From positions 1-64,000 of the forward strand of contig JADQWC010000228.1 in NCBI GenBank assembly GCA_017979445.1: a DNA stretch of 64,000 nucleotides, read 5' to 3'. Source of the stretch: Akebia trifoliata. Its lineage: Eukaryota > Streptophyta > Magnoliopsida > Ranunculales > Lardizabalaceae. The position numbers and the translations under genes were made by a program. Within the stretch, counting starts at the first letter, position 1. Each line of letters opens with the position of its first letter. Under the pieces are notes generated by a model. It did no database searches, had not been told where the DNA came from, and worked only from the letters and a program-made list of their open reading frames with translations. Positions 57,590 to 64,000 of the stretch are shown here, piece by piece.

Positions 57590-60250
57590 ACGATATATTT
57601 AATCTCTAGATAAAACTAAAGTAGGTGGATTCACAAGATTTTCTTTAGACTTCGTAAAGTAAATAAAAAAAACTTTATTTGAGAGCAATTATCTAATAAT
57701 ATTGTGTCTACAACGTATATGTCATGATTTTCTATTATATACAAAATTTTATGTCCGGATGATAACCACTTAATTATCACAATGTATACAGATTGCAGAC
57801 ACAGATTTTTTCCATAATGGAATATCCTTTAAGAAACGACGAAGTCATTCTATTTCTTCCCTTGTTTTACCTAAAATAATAAATTCAGATTTTATTGTTG
57901 AATGTACTGTACACGTTTGTTTCAAGAATTTTAATGAAATGATTGCACTACTAAGTGTAAATACATAACCACTGGTGGATTTTGACTCTTTAGGGTTTGA
58001 TATCCAATTAACATCATTGTATCCCTCAAGTACAAATGAATATCTATTATAGTGTAACCCATAATCTAAGGTATACCTCAAGTATTTCAAAACCCTAACT
58101 AATGCTTCCCAATGAGTAACTCCACAGTTAATCATACATCTATTTAATTTTTCAATTAAGTAAATAATATCTGATCTTGTATAGTTTATGATATACATTA
58201 AACTGTTATTCGAGAATATTCTAATTGGAATATGCTAAGACTAGTATTTTTCTTTAAATTATTACTAAGATCAAAATGTGTTTTAGTAGGATTAATATCA
58301 AACTTGTTGAATTTCTTCAACATAATATAGTGTGATTGAGATAAAACTAATTCATCTGAAATTCTTGTAAATTTAATTTCAAGAATAATATCAATAACAA
58401 CTAAATCCTTCATATTGAAATTATTGGTCAATATTCTTTTAGTAGATTTAATGATATTCTTATTAGTTCCCATAATAAACAAATCATCCACATAAGATAA
58501 AAAATGACATAAACATTATCAATGATTTTATAGTAGATGCATTTTTCACATTCATTGATTTTGAATTCACTATTTATCAAGACACTATTAAAATTTTCAT
58601 GTCATTGTTGGGCGCTTGTTTTAATTCATAAAGTGATATGATAAGACGATATTTTTTTATCTTGTCCTTTAATAATAAATCCCTTTGGTTATTCCTTATA
58701 ATTTTTTTAATTTAATTTGCCATTTAAAAATATTTTCACATCCATTTAATGTATTTTGAGTTTATATAAAACATCAATCGCTATTAACATTCGAATAAAT
58801 ATTTTTTTTTTCATACGTGAATATGTATAAAATAATCTAAATCTTCTTTTTGTTCGAATCATTGATAATAAGTCTTACCTTGTATTTATCAATGAAGCCA
58901 TAGAAATTCATATTCTTCTTAAATATTCATTTGCAATCTATTAGTTTGTTTCATAGTAAAAAACTTACTAGTTCCTATGTATAATTTTGCATTATAGATT
59001 CGATTTCACTATTCACAGTCTCTTTTTAATATAGTGCTTCAGGTATATATATGATTTTTTTAAAGCTTTGAAGTTCATTTTCCAACAAATATGTTAAAAA
59101 TTTTGAACTGAAAAACTTTGAGGTCTTGACTCTTTTATTATGTCTAAGTTCACCATCATGATTTTTAATATCATGATCTTCATTATGATAATTATTACTA
59201 GATACAATGTCATGTGTTCTTTCATTAAAATATATACTGTTTACATTCTTGTAAAAAAAAATATTTTCAAAAATGCAGTCTCTAGAGTTAATTATATTTT
59301 TATTAATATTAATCACATCGAATTTATGAACAAGAAATCAAAATGCACTATTGTTATTGGCATTTTCAATAAATATACAATTGATTGTTTTAGGTCATAA
59401 TCTAGTTCTTTTAAGTATTAGAATTACAATCTTGACAAGATACCCCACACTTTTAAAAATTTATACAAAGGCACCCTAACTTTCTATAATTCATATGATG
59501 TCTTATAAGATTTCTTATAGGGTATTTTATTAAAAATTTAATTTGCAGATAACAAAATTCCCCCCCACAAGTTTTGTGGTAAATCAGAAATATTATACAT
59601 GAAATTCACTATGTCTTTAAGTGTTCAATTTTTCCTCTCAACAACTCTATTTTGTTAAGGTGTATAGGGTGTTGTAACTTGGTGAATAATATCGTGTTAT
59701 GCACATAACTTATCAAAAAATAATGAATCATCACCATCTCGATCTGTTCTTAAGATATTAATTTTTTTTGTTGAGTTGATTTACAACCTCATTTTTATGA
59801 ATAATGAACATATCCAAAGCTCCATCCTTACTTCTAAGTAAGTACACATAACTGTATTTTATGTAGTCATCAATAAAAGTAATGAAGTATTTTTTACCTT
59901 TTTTAATTTGAACATATTTCAAATCACATAAATCATTATGTATTAATTTTAGAGGTTCAGTTATTTTTTTAACTGACTAAAAAAATTATTTGGCAAAGTT
60001 AGATTCTATGCATATTTCACATTTATAACTATTATCAATATGAAATTTAGGCAACAATCCTAAATTGACCAATCTTTATAATGAATCATAATTTACATGT
60101 TCTAATCTATTATGCCAAACATTAAATAACTCAAGCATATAAGCAGAAAAATCATTAATTTTATTGATAAAATTGATTGTTATTACATTTAATTTGAATA
60201 ACCCATTACTAAGGTATCTCTTTCCCATATACATACCACCTTTATATTAC
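57590..60250 (-). pseudogene. 5'-truncated, decayed Ty1/copia polyprotein
   Basis: Read down the minus strand the copia order is present: pre-integrase/integrase region (about 60240-59480, with a DRDGDDS...HQVTTPYTP block), a linker (about 59316-59026), reverse transcriptase (about 58950-58200, ending with MDDLFIMGTN and LSQSHYIMLKKFNKFD blocks) and RNase H (about 58198-57590, with THWEALVRVLKYLRYTLDYG). Numerous stops and frameshifts break every domain. Gag and the 5' LTR are not visible, because the sequence changes character at about 60250. It is inactive. Confidence 0.85.
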
Positions 60251-62563
60251 GTTTGAAAAAGCTGTGTGAAGGCTAAATTCATCCGAACATGTTTTATTTT
60301 TGGAACTTCAGTGTTTGAGATGGAGAAAAACTCTTTTTAATTATCAATTCTTTAAAAAAAAATCAGTTGACTCTCTTGACTACCAACACTTCAACGAGCC
60401 TCCGTAAAATCACACGGTTCCGCAAGAATAAAAAAATTTGGCGTCATCTCCTCCCCCTCTCTCTCTCTGATCTCACAATCAACAACTCTTTTTCTATTTT
60501 CATTTCTGCAACTATCAGGTAAGTAACTGTTTTTTTTTCAATGTTCATATTTTAAGCAATCGTTCCCCCCATGTTAATCATCGAAAAATTCAAGAGAATT
60601 TAGAAATAAAAGAGAAAAAAAAAGACAGAGAAAGAAAAATACCTCCATCCACTCATTGATTTCAATCCATATCATGAAGTTAGAAAAGTTTTTAAGGATC
60701 TGGAATTATAAATCTTACCTTTTTAGCCAACCAATTAATCTCCTCTACAAATAACGAAACTGTCATCTCTCTCTCTATCTCTCTGCTTGAATCTGGGAAG
60801 CTTTACTGAATCTGCCATTAAACTAGTAAATTAAAAATCCATCTTAGAATTGTCATTGTTATCTTTCTTCTACTTTTTTATTTCTTTATTTAATCAAGAT
60901 TTTTAGAGAGTTCTGCTTCGTTCTCTCATACTTCTCTTGAAAATCACTAAAGTTCTCAATAGTTTATACTGGGAGTTTCTGTTATCTATGACGACGGGAA
61001 GAATAGAGACAGAGAGAAGAGTTCTCATGAGTAAATGACAGAGTGAGAATGGTTGGATGAAAATAAAGAAATAAATTAACTTTTCTGAATGACAGAGAGT
61101 GAGTGGTTGGATGGAAATAAATAAATCAATTAACTTTAACTTTTCTAAATGAGAGAGTGAGAATGGTTGGATGGAAATAAAAAAATAAATTAACTTTTCT
61201 AAATGACATAGATTGAGTAATTGGATATAAATAAATAAATAAATTAATTAACTTTAACTTTTCTAAATGAGAGAGAGAGTAGGATGGAAATAAATAAATA
61301 AATGAACTTTTTTGAATGAGAGAGACTAGTTGGATGGAAATAAATAAATAAATGAATTTTTCTACATGAGAGAGTGAATGAAATTTTCTACATGAGAGAG
61401 TAATAGTGGTTGGATTAGACATGACTGATATGTACTATGCATTTTTTTTCCTTGACATCACAACCGTTAAATTGAGAAGGATCTTACACGATGGTTCAGA
61501 TATTTATCGGATTAGATTGGGTATCGAAAAAAAATTCGATTTCCATTAAAGTGTGGTTGAGATAAGTGGAGAGATTAAAATTTTTCAAAGATGAGTTCTT
61601 ATTTTTTAGGAATTAATTTATATCTATAATTTTTTGAAAATATTTGAGACTATTTACTCATCTCAACCGTTTGTTTAATGAAAAATATCAAAGCACCTTT
61701 AAGACTAATAATAATGTTATTTTTAAAGAGACTTTGTTGTCTCGACAACTTTTACTAACAACACCACCATTCCTATGATATCAACAGGAATAAGCACCCA
61801 TCTTACATTCTTCTTAATAAAAGTTGGAGTGGCAATATAAACTTTCTATTTTTAAAAGTGAACACTTTCGTGTTCTTTAATTTTTCTTGAAAAATTGTAG
61901 TATCCAACAAATCATTGAGATGTGAAGATATTCTCTAAGAAATCTAAGTGTATTCATATATGTTTTTAGGATTTTTTTATCATGTGCACGTTAACAAGAC
62001 TCATGTTTTTATTATCTCAATTTATTTTTTCTTATATTCTATTTTTAGGTTTAAGATTTTATATGAACATTTTTTTTTATTGTAAAAAACTATTAAAATT
62101 ATTTGAATGAGTGCCATAATATTTATGTTAAGATTGTAATTAGAGACAAACCTTAGTAATAAATAAAAAAAATAGGTGAATGGTTAAGAATAAGTAAAAG
62201 TTGGGGTGCTAATGAAAATTCTCATTTTTTTTTCTTTAGATTCTTTTGTTTTATGTTTAAGATTTTATATGAGCCTTTTATTTTTAATTGTAAAAACCTA
62301 TTGAAATTGTTTGAATGAATGTTATAATATTTTATTCTGTTGAGATTGTAATTTGAGGCAAACCTCAGTAATAAATAAAGAACTTGGTGCTTAAATAATA
62401 CTGTTGAGATAGAGTAATTTTTTAATTAGAGTGCTTGGTGACATGTCTACAAGTAAGTTGAACAAAAACTTAGTCATGTTGATGCATGTGTGGATTAATT
62501 TATTACTTTTTTTTTTAATTTTTTTAAAATTTAAATTTTGCTTTTATAGTTTTTATAAAGATA
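60251..62563. other. unassigned region with minisatellite and MITE debris
   Basis: About 60400-60525 is a CT-rich stretch ending CAACTATCAG|GTAAGTAACTG, which looks like a 5'-UTR exon with a strong donor, but no partner exon was proven. About 61.7-62.4 kb holds two or three fragments of the M2 MITE family ('AAGTAAAAGTTGGGGTGC'). No gene called. Confidence 0.45.
61013..61415. repeat. minisatellite, unit about 50-65 bp, six to seven copies
   Basis: Repeated units each contain TTTTCT(A/G)AATGA(G/C)AGAGAG, TGGTTGGATGGAAATAAATA and TAATTAACTTT-type segments, with internal (AAAT)n length variation. The minus-strand ORF of 98 codons here is a product of the repeat. Confidence 0.85.
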
Positions 62564-63427
62564 ATGTCTAGTCAACCATCAGTAAAGACATATTGGGATT
62601 CGGCAATACATAAAATTTGGGTAGAATATTATGTTGAAGTAATTCAAAAGTTTGATAAAGGAGGAGGGGGTCTAACCTTAAAAAGACATGATTATTTTAT
62701 AACTATCTTTGAAGAAAAGTCAAAAAAATCTTATACCAAAGTTCAATATAAGCATCGTTAGGATTACATGAATGATAAATAGAAAATATGGAAGAATCTT
62801 AGGATGAAATCTGAATTATGATGGGATGTAAATAGGGGATCCTTTGAAGCAACTGATGAACAATGGAAGTCATATGTTCTTGTAATTTTTTTCTCATATG
62901 ATAATTGAAGTTAAATTAGTTAGTAATTTTTTATTCTAATTGTATTTTATATCTTTTATCAATTAAATAAACATTCTAATCAATTTCGATATAAGACACT
63001 AAAGTATGAAGATGAATTAGACCAAATATTTGGTGAAACTGTAGTAACTGAAAAATATTGTATGACCCCAAACGAGACGTCTTCTTCAATCATGCAAGAT
63101 AGTTGTGTTTTTCTCGATGATTTGAATGTAGATATTGACATTGTGAATGAAAGGTTAATATCAAATACTTCAATTGATCCAGTTGAAAAATCTATTGAAA
63201 AAATACCTAGAAGACGTCATAAGAGATCGAATGAGTTTGACCCCTCTGCTACCACAAGTATCAATGCGAAAAGGAATGCAAAAATAGGCGATGTTGAAGT
63301 CCATAAAATGCTTTGTGTTAAGGCTGATAGTATAGAAGTGGATTTGAAAAAAATAAGAAATGACTTAGAATGCAAAGAAAAATACTTCTATTATCTCATA
63401 GATCAACCTATTGAGTACTTTTCATAA
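62564..63427 (+). pseudogene. Myb/SANT-like ORF1 of a PIF/Harbinger-type transposon, broken
   Basis: Two ORF pieces, 62564-62761 (a WDSAIHKIWVEYYVEVIQKF Myb/SANT-like helix region) and 63062-63427 (RRRHKRSNEFDPSATTSINA and a coiled-coil-like tail), are joined by readable but stop-containing sequence (KIWKNLRMKSEL ... GSFEATDEQWKSYV, then KYEDELDQIFGETVVTEKY). The order fits the plant Myb/SANT-like DNA-binding domain protein family found as ORF1 of PIF/Harbinger elements and in L10-interacting-MYB-type host genes. Three or more in-frame stops near 62761-62830 break it unless an intron removes them. In the same orientation as the putative transposase downstream. Confidence 0.7.
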
Positions 63428-63879
63428 CATTTATCGGTGTAGACCAGTATGGATGTTTTTAGTTGACAAATTATTCAAAGAGTTTTCTAATAGGGAGATT
63501 TTTGTTGAATTGATGGATATTAACCGCATGTTAACATCAGAATGGATTAAAATAAAGTTTGAGACTCATGGGATCTCATGATATATAATCTTCTGATGAT
63601 AGGGTAAATTTATAATTATAAATTCTATTAAATGCTACAATAGAATAATGATATTATTTATTATTTTTTTATTATCATAATTATTAGAAGAAATTATTTT
63701 AGTTTATTAAATTGTTAAATTCATTTTTTACTTAATAATTTTACGTTATGGTTAGTAGAAATATTTGTGTTTAACTATTTTATTTTTCATTTAAACTCTA
63801 TATGATTAGATAATTATGAATTGTTATATGTTTATAATCATATGATTATAAACTCTATAACAGATGGATGATAGCACAA

Positions 63880-64000
63880 AATTTTTTTTTATATTTATTT
63901 TACTGTGGCATTACTACCGTACAAGGAATCGATGCATTAAGCAACCATGTCGAATTTCACTACTTTCTGATGATTCATATGTCAGAGAAATACTTGATTA
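63880..64000 (+). pseudogene. start of a PIF/Harbinger transposase-like ORF, cut by the window edge
   Basis: From about 63900 one frame reads LWHYYRTRNRCIKQPCRISL then LSDDSYVREILD. This resembles the N-terminal region of plant Harbinger/ALP1-like DDE proteins, where a PCRTS-type motif precedes the nuclease domain. The catalytic part is beyond the window, so whether it is intact cannot be told. The identification is from a short segment only. Confidence 0.5.

Noticed and set aside
61013..61415. A CRISPR-like array
   Set aside because: Units are contiguous and diverged with no unique spacers, and the genome is a plant's; it is a minisatellite.
61126..61422. 98-codon minus-strand ORF
   Set aside because: It is the translation of a minisatellite and repeats itself every unit.
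1..64000. A previously undescribed multi-gene system
   Set aside because: The four intact genes have unrelated or unknown roles and are not arranged as a functional cluster; all other structure is explained by known classes of plant repeats.

Overview
The window is nuclear DNA of a flowering plant, most likely a eudicot. It is AT-rich, its genes have GT-AG introns of up to nearly 4 kb, and the space between genes is packed with plant-type MITEs, TRIMs, SINEs, LINEs, copia remnants and long LTR-like blocks. I cannot name the species. No bacterial, organellar or CRISPR features were seen.

Four real protein genes are supported. (1) An NSE4A-type kleisin subunit of the SMC5/6 complex lies on the minus strand (10599-19624). 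Seven exons join in phase to give about 387 residues. (2) Head-to-head with it, 1 kb away, is an intron-less plus-strand gene (20652-21635) for a 327-residue protein of unknown function. Four CACGTG boxes sit between the two. (3) A two-exon plus-strand gene (about 24.7-28.3 kb) encodes a small single-pass membrane protein of unknown function. (4) A minus-strand gene (30607-42814) encodes a LIN-type U-box E3 ubiquitin ligase. Its eight coding exons, one of them a 28-nt mini-exon, give about 1144 residues. There is also a probable 5'-UTR intron, and the 5' end of the gene has been partly duplicated in tandem.

Everything else is repeat or unassigned. 1-10.6 kb has no gene, only MITEs and simple repeats. 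The introns of the four genes hold an L1-type LINE wreck with a 47-of-48 G tract, a tandem TRIM-like array, two SINEs, RTE-type LINE tails and several MITEs. From 44 to 56 kb there are nested elements: two long LTR-like blocks each inside a MITE, a complete TRIM inside a MITE, and a 400-bp fold-back. From 56 to 60 kb there is a decayed, 5'-truncated Ty1/copia element on the minus strand. The right end (62.5-64 kb) carries a PIF/Harbinger-type transposon: a broken Myb/SANT-like ORF1 followed by what looks like the start of the transposase, cut by the window edge.

I found no convincing new biological system. The items most worth checking are the LIN-gene mini-exon and its duplicated leader, the G-box cluster in the divergent promoter, the nested insertions dated by target-site duplications, and a perfect 22-bp hairpin in an intron. 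All exon boundaries were read by eye from splice consensus, phase and remembered family similarity; no alignment was run.
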